Counted from the first letter of the stretch, positions 23,775 to 35,887 are shown. The stretch: DNA of 60,000 nucleotides from Cristatella mucedo (GCA_009760855.2 WPIO01000097.1:1334001-1394000); one strand, 5' to 3'. The notes: generated by a model from the letters alone, not told the origin. Numbers and translations are program-made.

Positions 23775-23922
23775 CCTAGCTTATTAAACAGCCTCACTTT
23801 GTATAGCGACAGAAGAGCCTTTATGGCTATCACCACCGCTTGCAGTGGCGATAAAGAACCACCCACCGCTGGAATCGAACCCACGACCTCGGTCCCGAGG
23901 TCGTGAAAGCAACCGCCTTGTG
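23775..23922 (-). mobile_element. SINE-A copy
   Basis: Minus strand, B-box GGGTTCGATTCC near 23873-23884, body GCAAGCGGTGGTGATAGCC, A/T-rich end (TTATTTATTTAAT) at 23757-23772. Its tRNA-like 5' end abuts LINE-B at 23926. Confidence 0.75.
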
Positions 23923-23925
23923 CGT

Positions 23926-24213
23926 CATATGTAATGTAGTGTAATGTATCTCCGTCTGTAACTCCAAAAAGTCATAAAGACCGTGTGGGTGTTAAGCAGG
24001 AGAGTTTTGTATTGCGCACTCACAGCCTAAGCGGTACTCATTCATTTCGGTACGCATTCGGTACCCAACAGACTTCGTCTCACGCAACAAAGAGAAAGTG
24101 GGAAGCATAGCAGAGTCAGGAGAGCAGTTGAGGTAGTGAGTAGCATGGAAGTAGCAGCTCAGGACCGCTGAAAAGGATGAGCCATAGTCGGCAGCAGGAG
24201 AGTAGTTGTCGTT
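23926..24213 (-). mobile_element. LINE-B 3' end
   Basis: Minus-strand copy with tail GTAATGTAGTGTAATG at 23933-23948, family 3' UTR, ending upstream at AACGACAACTACTCTCC, where a different sequence begins abruptly. Confidence 0.8.
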
Positions 24214-24690
24214 TGGTGTCGCTCTCTTTATTCAGACTCCCGGCTAGTGTAGCATTGCTGTGGCTCCGGTGGCGACAGCTCTAGTGGAGTCTCACGGAGA
24301 GACAGTCCGGACGTGAGCGGTAAGCGAGACTCAATCTTTATTTCTCTCAATGCGTACATATATGAGAGCTCGATGAATCACAGCAGACGTCACAAAAGAT
24401 AATATGAATTGGTAGCCTGACGCTGCGTCTACGGCCTAACTATTGGCACAGGTGAGGAGTACATTAGTGTCAGGGCGCTAATTACAAAGCAGAATGCATC
24501 AGGGGCACACAGCACTAGTGCCTCAATTGACTGCAACTGGAGTAAAACTCGGCAGCTCGGCTAATCAGCCATCCACGGTGCAGCTTTGGGGATCTGTTAT
24601 TTCGCTAACGTTTCCTGCTAGTAGAGCTAAGATCGCACGAGGCTTCCTAGGTAGGCTTCCTCGACTCTAAAGCAAACAGTGCACGTTAGC
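24214..24690 (-). mobile_element. Possible solo LTR
   Basis: On the minus strand it ends CGACACCA directly against LINE-B. It has a TATA-like CATATATG (near 24357), two AATAAA signals (near 24337 and 24231) and a terminal TG...CA if it begins TGCACTG near 24682. AACG flanks both ends. No internal retroviral-type coding is seen. Weak call, made from layout only. Confidence 0.3.
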
Positions 24691-24796
24691 CAGCGAAAAA
24701 TCGTAAAGGGATTAAAGGTAACTATGAACTTCTACGTCGCCCGCTCGTTCCTACGTATGCTTAATCGGTGCAGCATGTATAGTGCCTTAATAACAA

Positions 24797-25500
24797 AAAT
24801 AATAATAATACACTTGATAAAGCGCCCTCAGATAACTCAATCATTTTCTAGGCGCTTTACATTGCTGCAAAGGGAAACGCGATTGAATTGTGAGTAATAT
24901 CATACTTGATAAACAACATGAATAACACGGTTAGGGTGACATGCACAGGGTCAGCATGCGAATATGGTTAGTGGCAGCATGCACAATGTCAGAACGCATA
25001 AGCACATGAAGGACGAATCACAAGGACCCACTTAATGCTGTCCTAAATAGGTGTGTTTTTAAGTTCTTTTTAAATGTAGTCAAGTCAGGGGATGTTCTGA
25101 CTCAAGTCGGGAGTGAGTTCCAGGCTTTGGGAGCATACGAACTAAATGCACGGTCTCCAAAGGATTTGAGGTTTGTACGAGGTATCGGTATACTGTTGGA
25201 TTCCGAAAAGCAGGTGGTACGATGATTAGCCTGGTGGGGGAGTAGATCTGAGAGATAGGCTAGAGCCAAAGAATGAAGTGACCTAAAAGTGAGTGACACA
25301 ATCTTGAAATCGACCCGTTGCTTGACTGGTAGCCAGTGCAGGTCGGCGAGAAGTGGTGTGATGTGGCAACTGCGACGCTCATGACAGACAAGCCTAGCTG
25401 GGGAGTTTGGCACCAGCTGTAATCGCCCGATTTCACATGCCGTTAGGCCAGCAAGCAGTGAGTTGCGGAAGTCGAGACGGGACGTCACGAATGCAGTTTA
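24797..25500 (-). mobile_element. LINE-A fragment (RT C-terminus and 3' UTR)
   Basis: (AAT)n at 24799-24810, hairpin, 3' UTR, then 25102-25488 coding [39 protein letters not shown] and AWNSLPT in one open frame. 5'-truncated. Confidence 0.8.
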
Positions 25501-25597
25501 CGACCAAGGTCGTGGATTCCAGACCAAAGGTATATGTAAAGCACCTAGTTATAAATATCAAGTTCTCCTTGGTCGCTATACAAACGACATATATTTT
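25497..25597 (+). mobile_element. SINE-B, 3' part
   Basis: ACCAAGGTCGTGGATTCC, then GGTATATGTAAAGCACC and TATACAAACGACATATATT. A-box half missing, at the exact 5' break of the neighbouring LINE-A. Confidence 0.55.
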
Positions 25598-25774
25598 AAT
25601 TTTATGACAAAACGGGAACAGATCATGCGCCAGCAGCCGAAAGATCGCCGGCGCCGTTCGGGGCGGGCCACAATAATCGGATTGTGGGTCACGTGCACCC
25701 AACACCACGTGATCCTTCTAGCAGCTCGCATTCAGGGCCGCAGCCGGTTTCGTTTCGACCCAGTCTACTGAGGC

Positions 25775-26120
25775 TCCCTCCAACTATGGAGGCTCACCTG
25801 GTCCTTCAGAAACCAAGTTTCTTGTGTAATCTGGGTGTGACATTCCAAAACGATTTGTCATCGGATGAACACATTGCCTGCACTCACAATTCGGCCTACT
25901 TTCAGCTAAGGAACTTCGGCAAAATCAGGGCCGGCCGGGCCCGAAGGGACGAGATAATTGACAAACTAGTTCACGCGTTTTTGACATTGCAACGAGCTCC
26001 TCTGGTCGGTCATCAATAGATAGTGGCCGCATTACCTTGCTTCTGTCTGAGCTTCACTGGCTCTCTATCAAGTACCGAATTTACTTCACAAGATTCTATC
26101 TTTATCATTCAAGTCGGTCC
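25775..26120 (+). mobile_element. LINE-A-related RT fragment
   Basis: One frame to 26019 with NLGVTFQNDLSSDEHI, SAYFQLRNFGKIRA and KLVHAFLT, then decayed LHWLSIKYRIYF near 26050-26085. A diverged subfamily of the same LINE group. Confidence 0.6.
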
Positions 26121-26879
26121 GCTCTCTACGGCCCCCTTTCCTGCTACCCAAAGCGATGACTGGCGCTTCCCAGCTGGTACATGAGCAAGCTGAGTTAGCG
26201 AATTAGACAGCTGCCAGAATTAGCGTTAAGGACCAAATATCGTACAACGCTTCCATTTGGTTGACGATGGGTACGAATAAAAAGAATCGGCACGTGATTC
26301 TTCAAGGGGGCATATCATATAGTTTAAATAATTCTAAAGATGGTCAGCATGTCGGTACGTTTCGTTCAAGCAACTGAATGCCGATTCGCTACCTGAAACT
26401 CACGAATAAATTTAATACAATTAGATTAATAATCGCTTTCTATAAAAAAAATTAATTAATTTTTTTTAAATACGTTCTAATTTTAATTTTTCCTCCTATT
26501 CAACTATTCAAATTTGGCTCCTTTAACTAAGAACTCTAACGTGGGCTATCAGTGGTACGGACTCACTTGCTAGGTCAGCAGCTGCTCAGGAAACCCCTCC
26601 AAACCTAAGTTGAGTTGAAGAGGTTTCATAATTTTTCATGGGTTCGCGCTAATTTTCATATAAAACCTGCAGTTTCTGCCTTCCATTGTGCATTGATGAG
26701 TTTTCACCTTAAGGAATTAGGAACAAAAAGGAGCACAGCGATCAGAATATAAGCTATACAAGAAATATAAGCTATATAAGAATATAAGCATATCGCCAGC
26801 AATAATGAGAAAAACAAGCAGCAAAGGAAGCCACTCGGTGCCACAATGCAGAATCTTGACAGAAATATCGTGTAAGACA
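26121..26879. other. AT-rich unassigned stretch
   Basis: Includes an A/T-only-like run at 26440-26510. No gene or repeat recognised. Confidence 0.45.
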
Positions 26880-27115
26880 AATTCTACAAAATAAAGAGAC
26901 TGAAGAAGAAGCCGAGAAGCTTCATGCTGTCAAAGCTCCACGAACATCTCACTTCTGACATGGTCAAAAACAGAAAGAGACTGAAGGTAAGGTTCGAGCA
27001 CTTGACGACCCAGGTCGTAGCATGGAGTCTTTGCCCGACTGTTGGCCCGAATTACTAGCTAGGCTGGGCTTACCGCTACGTCAGCAGATTCTCAGGCCTA
27101 CATTGTAATGTAGCA
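26880..27115. repeat. Dispersed repeat R1, copy 2
   Basis: Partner of 14040-14330. Reads in part as LSKLHEHLTSDMV, VRFEHLTTQVVAW and LGWAYRYVSRFSGLHC on plus, with a stop between. Confidence 0.5.
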
Positions 27116-27329
27116 CTGACATCTCACCGGCTGCTGCAAGTAAAGTACTAATGTCAAAATACCTAGCGGCGGCCGTCTGCCTAAGGACTGACCCCCGATA
27201 ACAAAATTTCGCCTTGAGTGGACTGCTATCAACGATATTTTTCAATCGACGTTCAACACAAAGAGTGTGCATTGATTTCAGAAGAATACAAGCTATGCTT
27301 ATTGGCTCTAAAAGTCTCAATTATTGCAT

Positions 27330-27480
27330 TATTGCACATCGCTGGCTCTCCATTCAGAAGCGTATTGACTTCAAGATTCTGCCACTCCCTTTTAGGTTCC
27401 TCTATTCTCTTGCTCCGGACTACCTATCCGAGCTACTTCCTCGCTCTTCACGAATCGGATCGTAGGCTTGAGTCCTGCAA
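27330..27480 (+). mobile_element. LINE RT C-terminal fragment
   Basis: Codes HRWLSIQKRIDFKILPL and FRFLYSLAPDYLSELLP in one frame. No 3' UTR attached. Confidence 0.6.
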
Positions 27481-28361
27481 TGAGCGATGGAATCGCCATA
27501 GATAGTTCTCAAGAACGGCTGTAAATTAGTCATCATGGCAATGTCTTAAAGTATAGATCATATATATAAAGTATAGATCAGTGATACTATGCCCTAAAGC
27601 GCATTCGTTAATAGGCTCACGATATTCACAGTTTTATATGGCAATGGTCTCATGATCTTCCAAGATGTTCGGAATTATAGCAGCATCAATTCATTACATC
27701 AACGGCTGACATCATAATAATGTTCGTATGGTTTATTGGTAACATCTTGTAGTTAGCCACATGATCACTAGAAAGCTTTTGCATATTTTTCTATCGTTGT
27801 AGTATTACAGATACCTGTCATAAGATGATACAATGTTTACAGTTGTCTTATTTTGGCCATGTCCTATAATGATAGGTTGCAATATATCTTCATAAGCTCT
27901 ATATTCCGGCTGGCGGACTACATGGGAAGACGTGGGGCCATGCAGATCTATCTTCTAATAATAAGAAAGAATAATTGGACGCGATTTTGTAACTGCTTTA
28001 TCCCCCAATTTATAGGAAAATATTTGTACGAAGTCAACTGAACCTTAATCTGGACCATGGAAAATGCAAATGAAGTAAATGACTGGCCCGGTCGCTTAAC
28101 TCGTACACACATCATACCTGCCAGTTACGCTCCGGAGGTAAAACTGCCGTAGTCACAGCAGCCACATCTGTCAAGCTTCTTATACAATCATCACTAGTCT
28201 TCAGCGAACCGATCCAAGCTACAACCCACCTGGGCTAGCACAACACCTCTTGCCTCTCCCGGGCCTCTTGAAGAGGGCTCTACCCAAGCGTCCTCGGGAC
28301 ATCAAGTCTGTAGAACAATGCGATTGGAAGTAACTTCCAACTTCAGAGCAGTGTTTTTTAG
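27481..28361. other. Unassigned stretch
   Basis: No convincing gene; short frames only. Confidence 0.4.
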
Positions 28362-28808
28362 ATTGACAGTGGGTCGGATGCGGGTATCTTCGACGTTACT
28401 TTGACTTCAACCTACAGTCCCGACGCTCCGGCGATAGTGGCTGAGGCCAAAGCGGTCAAGTACTACCGTTCTGCTGTTCCTGGCTATAGCCTACACGTCA
28501 TTGAGGGATCGGCCATTAGCAGTGGCCGCTCTTGACAGCTGGTTCATAGGAAAGATGTCACCTCCTACCGACCTCGAAATTCCATGCAAGGAAAAAATGG
28601 CACTTCGGTGCATTTTCATGACGGACGAGGTCAATGGCTTGAAAGTTGTGAGGCCACCCATTCGCATCTAGGAGTCTATGGTTTCGCCAGCGGCCCCAAT
28701 CGGAGAGGAAACCCGACTGCTATGCAACACTTGCTATTTAGTAAAATGGTTTACAATTTGGCCCCTGCTAAAGAAACGGATTTCGTTCACCTATTGCCAA
28801 GGCGATAG
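28362..28808 (+). other. Unrecognised open stretch with one internal stop
   Basis: In one frame this stretch is open for 149 codons except for a TGA near 28533. It begins IDSGSDAGIFDVTL and later reads HFHDGRGQWLES. A second frame over 28434-28668 is also open (AVAALDSWFIGKMSPPTDLE). It could be a decayed transposon protein. No family is recognised, and I cannot tell which frame, if either, was coding. Confidence 0.25.
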
Positions 28809-29195
28809 CATAGGAGAGTGGATGTGATAACAATTAGTGCCGACGATAGCTACCAGGGCCAAGCTTTACGAGAATGACCTAATTTTAATTGCAATGCAAT
28901 TGTAGATAACTCAGGATTCCAATCCGGCTAATTAAAGCGGAAACATCAACACCCGAAATCGCTAGCTGGACATGAGCGCTGAAAAAGCAATTATTGTATC
29001 TGTCCGAAGTCACCATTTCCCGCAGGTCGAGGTTGCATTACCACATGCAGAGAACGTCAGACGAAGGCAGGCCAAGTATCTGTTCATCCGATAATATGAG
29101 TAAGGTATAAGGTGCTGCACTATTTCTGAACTGCAAACTCAGAGAAATGTGGGATAATGCACATCGTACACCACACTGCAGCCGACGGAATCAGG

Positions 29196-29366
29196 CACTT
29201 ACGGTTCCCACTTTCTCTTCGTTGCGTGAGACGAAGTCTGTTGGCTACCGAATGCGTACCGAAAGCCGCTTAGGCTGCGAGTGCGCTATACAAAACTCTC
29301 CTGCGTAACACCCACATGGTCTTTATGATTTTGTGGAGTTACTGACGGAGATACATTACATTACAG
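29196..29366 (+). mobile_element. LINE-B 3' tail
   Basis: From TTCCCACTTTCTCTTCGTTG through the family 3' UTR to ATACATTACATTACA at 29351-29365. A LINE-A fragment starts exactly at its end. Confidence 0.75.
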
Positions 29367-29793
29367 TTGGTGCAAAACTCGGCAGCTATTTTAAGACCCC
29401 TATTCTCTGGCTCCAGCCTACCTATCAGAACTACTCCTCCACCAGGCTAGGCATCGTACCACCCGCTCTTCTGACTCAAATCACTGACGTATGCCTCGAA
29501 CCAACATTAAATCCTTTGGCGACCGTACCTTTTGATGGTAGGCTCTCAAGGCTTGGAACTCACTTCCGACCAATGTGACGACACTCCTGACTTGACAACA
29601 TTTAAAAAGAAATTAAAAACGCACCTGTCTCATAGCATTTGTCGGGTCCTTATGATTTTTCCTTTATGTGAGCTGACTTAACAGCCCCATTTATAAGTAG
29701 TGGCAGAGTTGCATCCTTCACAGCAGATTTTAAGTGCCTAGAAAGATATTAAGTTCTCTGAAGTAGCTATACAAATGTATTATTATGATAATA
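29367..29793 (+). mobile_element. LINE-A fragment
   Basis: Decayed RT C-terminus (ILWLQPTYQNYSSTRLGIVPP in frame 29333-29578) followed by 3' UTR and tail near 29730-29795. Confidence 0.65.
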
Positions 29794-30242
29794 ATAATTG
29801 TCCTAATACACGCCGTACTAGCAAATGCCTGTACATCTGAGCCTTTGATCGATGCAAAAACCCTTACAATCAAACTTGCTGTCCACAATATTTCATTCAC
29901 AAATGCTACCCTCAAAACGCACTTATTACTGTGGCTCTGGCTGAAAGCAGCAGCGAATTACTACAGATACGTAAGCGAATGTAGCCCAAAACAATTGCTT
30001 TGGCGCTGGGACAGCCTATGCAGTTGGTTAAGCACCCCTAGAGCAGCATGTTCTCAGAGTTCCAGATTCGCCGATGCTTCTACTTCTTTTACCTGCCGAA
30101 TTCCTGCAGAACTTTTGTTGGACAACCAAAGCATTAACCTAACCCCCCAGAGACGTCGGGGATGCTAAGACAAAAGTACGCCAATGCATGGCGGGGACTG
30201 ATTGATTGGTGGGGCAGTTAGATTGGGCAGCAATTACGAACA

Positions 30243-30253
30243 GGGGGGGGGGG
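30243..30253 (+). repeat. G11 homopolymer
   Basis: Eleven consecutive G. Confidence 0.9.
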
Positions 30254-31001
30254 AGACTAAACTACACCCGCCGTAAAAAACGGATTGGAGTGACATGTAT
30301 GCACCACACTCAGCCGTACTATTAAAAGGCACGAAGTTAGAGGCGAATCGTCGTTCATTTGCATACCTTTCTGGGTTCAAATAATTGAATAATCCCGATC
30401 CTCTATTACCTCTCTATTTGTGCCAGTGAAAATATGTAGTGAGTTTTTATAATGCATTTCAAATCTGAGAAGTATCAGCCAGCATTCACAAGTGGGTTGG
30501 TATACAGCAGAGCCGCCATAGTCTGAATGAACCGCCCCTGACCGCTCTATGGAGTAGTCCGAGTAGACGGTGTGCCGGTGCGTGGCTAGCAGTGCGATGC
30601 GATTTACCATCAACTTAACATGACATGGGATTTTAGGTAAGACAGGAATGGTTGCTTAAAGAACTGTTAAATCCATCGAGGGTCGGTTCCTTCTGCACCG
30701 TACGGCCGAGAGCACATACGGGCCTGGAGCCGGACACCCGGAGCACGTCCTTTTAAGCATCTACGAAGAGGCCTCCGTCGACCTCGTAGCGCATATAATG
30801 TTGCAGGGGATTAGCGAACACTTTTTGTTCTATCCAGTTATTGCCAACGTACGGAGATGGTTTCAGAAGGCAGAGGAGAAACGAGCCAGGTTCGTCGTCG
30901 TCGTGTTGTGGTGACGTATCCGGTCGAGAAGGAAGAAGGCGGACCAGCCAACGCCGGCTTGCTGAGAGCCCGGAACTGGGTCCTGGCAGCGGAACAAGAA
31001 T
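30254..31001. other. Distal 5' flank of calreticulin
   Basis: No gene recognised. Becomes CpG-rich from about 30680 toward the calreticulin start. Confidence 0.45.
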
Positions 31002-31020
31002 CGTGGTAATATTTCATTGG
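31002..31020 (-). promoter_or_regulatory. ER stress response element (ERSE), exact consensus
   Basis: CGTGG-N9-ATTGG on plus, which is CCAAT-N9-CCACG on minus: the exact ERSE consensus bound by NF-Y and ATF6/XBP1 in animal ER-chaperone promoters. It lies 125 bases upstream of the calreticulin ATG. ERSEs work in either orientation. A second CCAAT (31040-31044) has N9 then ACATG, a degraded half, and CCACGTGACG at 31067-31076 resembles a bZIP site. Confidence 0.65.
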
Positions 31021-31145
31021 TCAGTCAAATCCAGGTGGACCAATGAGATTCCTACATGTGTCTTTACCACGTGACGTTTCGGTCATTATCAGCGCCGGTG
31101 GCGTGCCGCAAGTTGTAGAGGTCGGCTCGTACTCGTCCGTGGAGA

Positions 31146-33481
31146 ATGCGGCTTCCATCAGAACTAGTGGTAGTATTGTCCTTACTGGGCGCGGCCTTCG
31201 GAACCACTTACTTTGTCGAGGAGTTCGGAGGTGAGCTAGCGTAGCTTGCTCGTCGGGCATTGTATTTTCAAACGCCCGTAGCCGCACGCCTTCGCCGAGT
31301 TTCCGTGTGTAGCTTGTTCGTTACTTTTGAACTTACAGACGGTTGGGAGCAGCGATGGGTCGAATCAACAGCCAAAGGCAGCGACCAGGGAAAATTTAAA
31401 TTGAGCGCCGGCAAGTTTTACGGGGACGCTGACAAGGACAAAGGTAAGTAAGCACCAGGCCGCTACTCGCCCGGCCGTAGCGCTGTCGACGACGATCGAC
31501 GACTGATCGACGTAACAAGAGTCGCCGCACGTTTTCAGGTCTGCAAACGAGCCAGGATGCTAAATTTTACGGAGTTTCAGCCAAGTTTGATTCGTTTAGC
31601 AATGAAGGCAAAACGCTGGTCATACAGTTTACTGTGAAACACGAGCAGAGTATCGACTGTGGAGGTGGCTACGTTAAGCTCTATCCGAGTACTATCGACC
31701 AGAAAGGCTTGCACGGCGATAGCCCGTACCACATCATGTTTGGTGAGTAGATTGTGAGTGGATGTGTTGATGTCCCAGGCCTGTTTTGGCTAAGCTGCCT
31801 TTAGTGGGCTTAGGCGAGCACTTGCCTTCCAGCAGATTATCATGCATGCCTTTGCCCCTTCAGGACCCGACATCTGCGGCTACAGCACCAAGAAAGTTCA
31901 CGTGATCTTCACATACAAAGAGAAAAATCAGTTAATCAAGAAGGAAGTACGATGCAAGGATGATGTATTCACTCACCTCTATACACTGATTGTCAAGCCT
32001 GACAACACCTATGAAGTGCTCATCGATAATGAAAAGGCCGAGAGTGGCAGTCTTGAAAGCGATTGGGATTTCTTGCCCCCGAAAAAGATCAAGGTAGGTC
32101 TTGAGGCTATAATATCTACACTGTGCGGATTTACAATTTTTTTAGCTGGACTTATGATTATCGCTCTACTTGTGCTAGTATACTTGACACTGATTATATA
32201 GCTGGAATGTCGCAAATATATCAGCCGAATTAATTGAAGTGCTAGAAGTTTTCCATATGTGGGTATGAAGGATGCTAGCAGCGGGGTTCGGCCACTCACC
32301 AATTGTCAAGCAGTTGTACACCAGTATGTGTGCACCAGCTGCTACTCTTGTTTTATGTTGCTGGAAAGCTTGGGTTAGTCCAGGCAATTTGGCTACTCTT
32401 CTTGATAGAAATGCATGGTCAGGCTGGGATTGGCTTTGTGCTATGGATGCGTCTTTTCATCTGAACGTAATTTTTTCTCGGGGATAACCTCCAGTTGCAG
32501 AGTTGCTCCACCACAAATAGTGTAGTGTGCTCTTTTGTTGCTTTTACCATTTGTCTTTCATTATTGATTGTTTCAATTTCCTTTTTTGTCCGTTAGGATC
32601 CCAGTGCCAGCAAGCCTGATGACTGGGATGAACAAGAGAAGATTGACGACCCGAGTGACTCCAAGCCTGACGACTGGGAGAAGCCTGAGCATATTCCCGA
32701 TGCATCAGCCAAGAAGCCTGATGACTGGGATGACGAAATGGATGGCGAGTGGGAGCCACCACAGATTGCTAACCCCGAGTACAAAGGCGAATGGAAGCCA
32801 CGTCAGATTGATAATCCTGCTTATAAGGGAAAATGGGTCCATCCGGAGATTGATAACCCTGATTACAGTGCTGATGCCAATCTATATCGGTATGCTGACA
32901 TTGGAGCTATTGGTTTTGACCTGTGGCAGGTAAGACATGCTTCCATGTGCAGATCGTTAACAGCACGTCCAGGGTGTGTGCTATCCGATTAATTACAATT
33001 TAGGTTTCTAACATGACTGCGGATGCTGTAGGTCAAGTCTGGTACTATCTTTGACAACGTCATAATCACAGACAACGTTGATGAGGCTAAGGAGCATGCT
33101 AAGCTTTGGTCAGCAACAAAAGATGGAGAGAAGAAAATGAAGGACAAGCAAGACGAAGAGGACAGGAAGCGTGAAGAGGAGGAGCGAAAGAAAAAGGAAG
33201 AACAAGATAAGAAGAAGGAAGATGAAGACGAGGATGATGACGATGATGACAAAGAGGTACGTAAAAAGCTGCAGCCATCTCAAATTGTCTTATTTGACCC
33301 TAATGACTAGGCCCAACAAGCACTGCTGCAATAATATACATCTTGATTGAAGTTGTGCGTAATGCAAACAGCAGCTCACCAGTTGTCTCTTAATGTGTAG
33401 GAAAAGCCAAAGGCTGAGAATGAGAAGCCAGCAGATGAAGATCCCGAGTCCAAGGAGCACGATGACCATGATGAGCTATGA
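31146..33481 (+). CDS. CALR: Calreticulin, ER lectin chaperone, seven exons
   Basis: Exons 31146-31230, 31339-31443, 31539-31742, 31864-32093, 32597-32929, 33032-33256 and 33401-33481 join without a frame break to 420 residues. Every intron is GT/AG. Calreticulin is a calcium-binding chaperone that holds monoglucosylated glycoproteins in the ER lumen. Residues 1-19 are a signal peptide (MRLPSELVVVLSLLGAAFG). The globular domain has both family signatures, KHEQSIDCGGGYVKL at 97-111 and IMFGPDICG; C104 and C136 are placed for the conserved disulfide, C162 is the third cysteine. Exon 5 codes nearly the whole P-domain with three KPDDW units and three G.W..P.I.NP.Y units. Exons 6-7 give the acidic calcium-storing tail, ending HDEL for ER retrieval. 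The acidic tail is shorter than in vertebrates. The start is the only ATG that opens a signal peptide. Confidence 0.97.
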
Positions 33482-34269
33482 GAGTATGTTTCATCACACC
33501 GATACCGAGTTGACTGATGAGTCGTGTATATATTAGCGGAGGTTTTTGATACTAGCCTGCCTTCATCCTTGTTAATACAATGTCTGCTAGATATAAGATT
33601 GCCAGGTACTTTCTGAAGTTCACCAGGCATTTATTGTACAGATTATTCCCAGATGCACATTGGGAAGACCATAAAATATATTACTATTACAAGGTAATTA
33701 GTGATTGTTGGTTTCTTATTGCCTGCATTGCTGCTTGTCCATCTTGAGCTGCAGTGCTTGGATGGTTGCGGAGCTGGATTTCACAGCACCTACAATATAA
33801 TTGGTTCACAATGCAGCTGTATCATAGTAGCAAGCATATAATGCAAGGTATGCGACACCAACAGATTTGAGGTTTCACTACCACAACAGACAACGAGATA
33901 ACATGGCTACAAGGCTCGAAATGTCTTAAGAAGCTATTTGCATTATTTCAAAGCCCGCTAAGGACAAGCCTGTCAGAAGTATTGGGATGCGTGTAAATTG
34001 TATGATGTCCACGGCTTAGGCAATGCTAGATGCCTAAGAACAGTGTTGGCAGGGTGGCAAGGAAACCGTAAGAAGTTTGCTAACGTACAAAGCTGCACAG
34101 TCTTGTCTACTTGTATCAGCGACAGAAGCTGCACCAGCAACAGAGAAGCTGCTGCTTCCATGCATCTGATGTTCCAAGTGTTTGACCTGTGGATTCAGGC
34201 AAGCATATTTTTGAATGCTCTGCACAGGGTTCCTTTGAAGGAAGTACATGAGCAAGCAGTGATCCTGGT
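33482..34269. other. 3' flank of calreticulin
   Basis: Should contain the 3' UTR. ATAAAATATATT near 33672 is AT-rich but is not an exact AATAAA. No other gene recognised. Confidence 0.4.
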
Positions 34270-34816
34270 CTCAGCGCTGCTTGCTGGTCTATCGGCCTGT
34301 GCACTCAGGCCTCTAGCTAGGCTTGTCGGTCGTGAGCATCGCAGCTGCCACATCAGACCACTTCTCTTGCCGACATGCACTGGCTTACAGTAAAGCAATG
34401 CATGGACTTTAAAGGTTTTGTCAACTGTTTACCCATACCTCATACAAATCTCAAATCATATGGAGACCTTGCCTTTAGCTGTATGCTCCCAAAGCCTGGA
34501 ACTCACTCCCGACTTGTGTCACGACATCTGACTTCTCCACATTTAAAAAGAAACTAAAGCGCATCTATTTATGAAAGCATTTAGTGGGTCCCTGTGATTA
34601 GTCCTTTATGTGCTTACGTGTGCTGATACTGTTCATGCCACCACTAACCAAATTTGCATGCTGACCCTGTGCATGTCGCCCCTAACCATGCTATTCCTGC
34701 TGTTTATTGAGCGTGGTACCACTAACCATTCGATAGTGCTTCCATTGTAGCAAGTGTCAAGTGCCTAGAAACAAGTTCTCCGAGGGCGCTATATCAAATG
34801 TACTGTTATTATTAAT
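34270..34816 (+). mobile_element. LINE-A 3' end
   Basis: Decayed RT C-terminus from about 34275 (LLAGLSACALR, ARLVGREHRSC), 3' UTR and tail ending (ATT)n near 34805-34815. Confidence 0.75.
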
Positions 34817-34836
34817 ATCATTATCCTGTCCGTAAG

Positions 34837-34848
34837 CCCCCCCCCCCC
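34837..34848 (+). repeat. C12 homopolymer
   Basis: Twelve consecutive C. Confidence 0.9.
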
Positions 34849-35464
34849 GCAGGCATACTGGGGCCATGCCAGGATAAGAGATCGACACAGGCATCTGAAC
34901 TTTGCCTGCCTGATGTGCATCATCACGACGCCAGTCCGACGAAAGCCTTTGGATCGATCGAAGGGTTAAGGAACCAAAATAATTCACGGAGAGGGAAGAC
35001 AAAAGGATATTTTCGAGAGCCCTTGCTTCAGGGATAAGATGCGTTAGCTATGTCCCTCCAAGTGACATAACAGCTACAGTGGCTGGCTGGCGTGCACACA
35101 CGGCTCGGTGGCTGACGACAGACCGACCAGCCGAATATAAAAAATACTAGCTGATTTCACAGCGAATGTCACGCCACTTGGCCGCTGACGAGCCCAGTGG
35201 CACCTCAGCGTCTGCCAGGACGGCCGAAGCTGTGCCGAGCTGCTACTGTCGACGGGTGAGAAGGGCGGGTCTTGGCGAATGAGGCCTCATTCGCTCAATC
35301 TTCATGAGCAGATGGCCACCGGCACTGCTCCAGCGCAGATGAAACCAGCATCATGAGCAGAAATGTGGGTAGTAAATTAACGTACTCCTGATTTAGACGA
35401 TAAAAACCGACTCCGAGATGTGAGGCAAGCTGCTTTAGCTAGCGTTTAGCAAAACTCCGGTTTC
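34849..35464. other. Unassigned stretch
   Basis: No gene or repeat recognised. Confidence 0.4.
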
Positions 35465-35579
35465 CTTGTCATGTAATGCAACCCAGTGCCACGCAGGAGA
35501 ACTTTATATAACGCACTCGAAGCCTGAGCGGCTTTCGGTGCGCACACCGTAGCCATCAGACGTTATCTGTCCAAACACG

Positions 35580-35583
<4 letters not shown>

Positions 35584-35616
<33 letters not shown>
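35584..35616. repeat. (AG)n microsatellite
   Basis: About 15 AG units inside LINE-B 3' UTR. Confidence 0.9.
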
Positions 35617-35618
<2 letters not shown>

Positions 35619-35887
35619 AGCATACCTGAGTCAGGCGGAGAGAAGTGAGGTAGTGAGTAGCATGGAAGCAGCAGCTCAGGACGGCTAGAAAGGATGTGTT
35701 ACAGTCGGCAGCAGGTGGGTAGATGTCGTTGTGTAATAATTGTGAAAGGGGGTTGCACAGCCTAGGACCTGCACATCGAAAGCTTCTGTCCCCAACGGTC
35801 TTAAGCGTATGAATGGAACAGCTAATTTATTGTCCATAGAGGACCTGATAGCACAAAGAGGCTGTAACTAATAAAGCTAAGCACTCA

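Noticed and set aside
31043-31234. Plus frame starting MRFLHVSLP overlapping calreticulin exon 1
   Set aside because: Different frame from the signal peptide; the frame with MRLPSELVVVLSLLG continues correctly into exon 2.
32989-33252. Minus-strand poly-Ser frame of 87 codons
   Set aside because: Antisense shadow of the acidic Glu/Asp/Lys tail of calreticulin.
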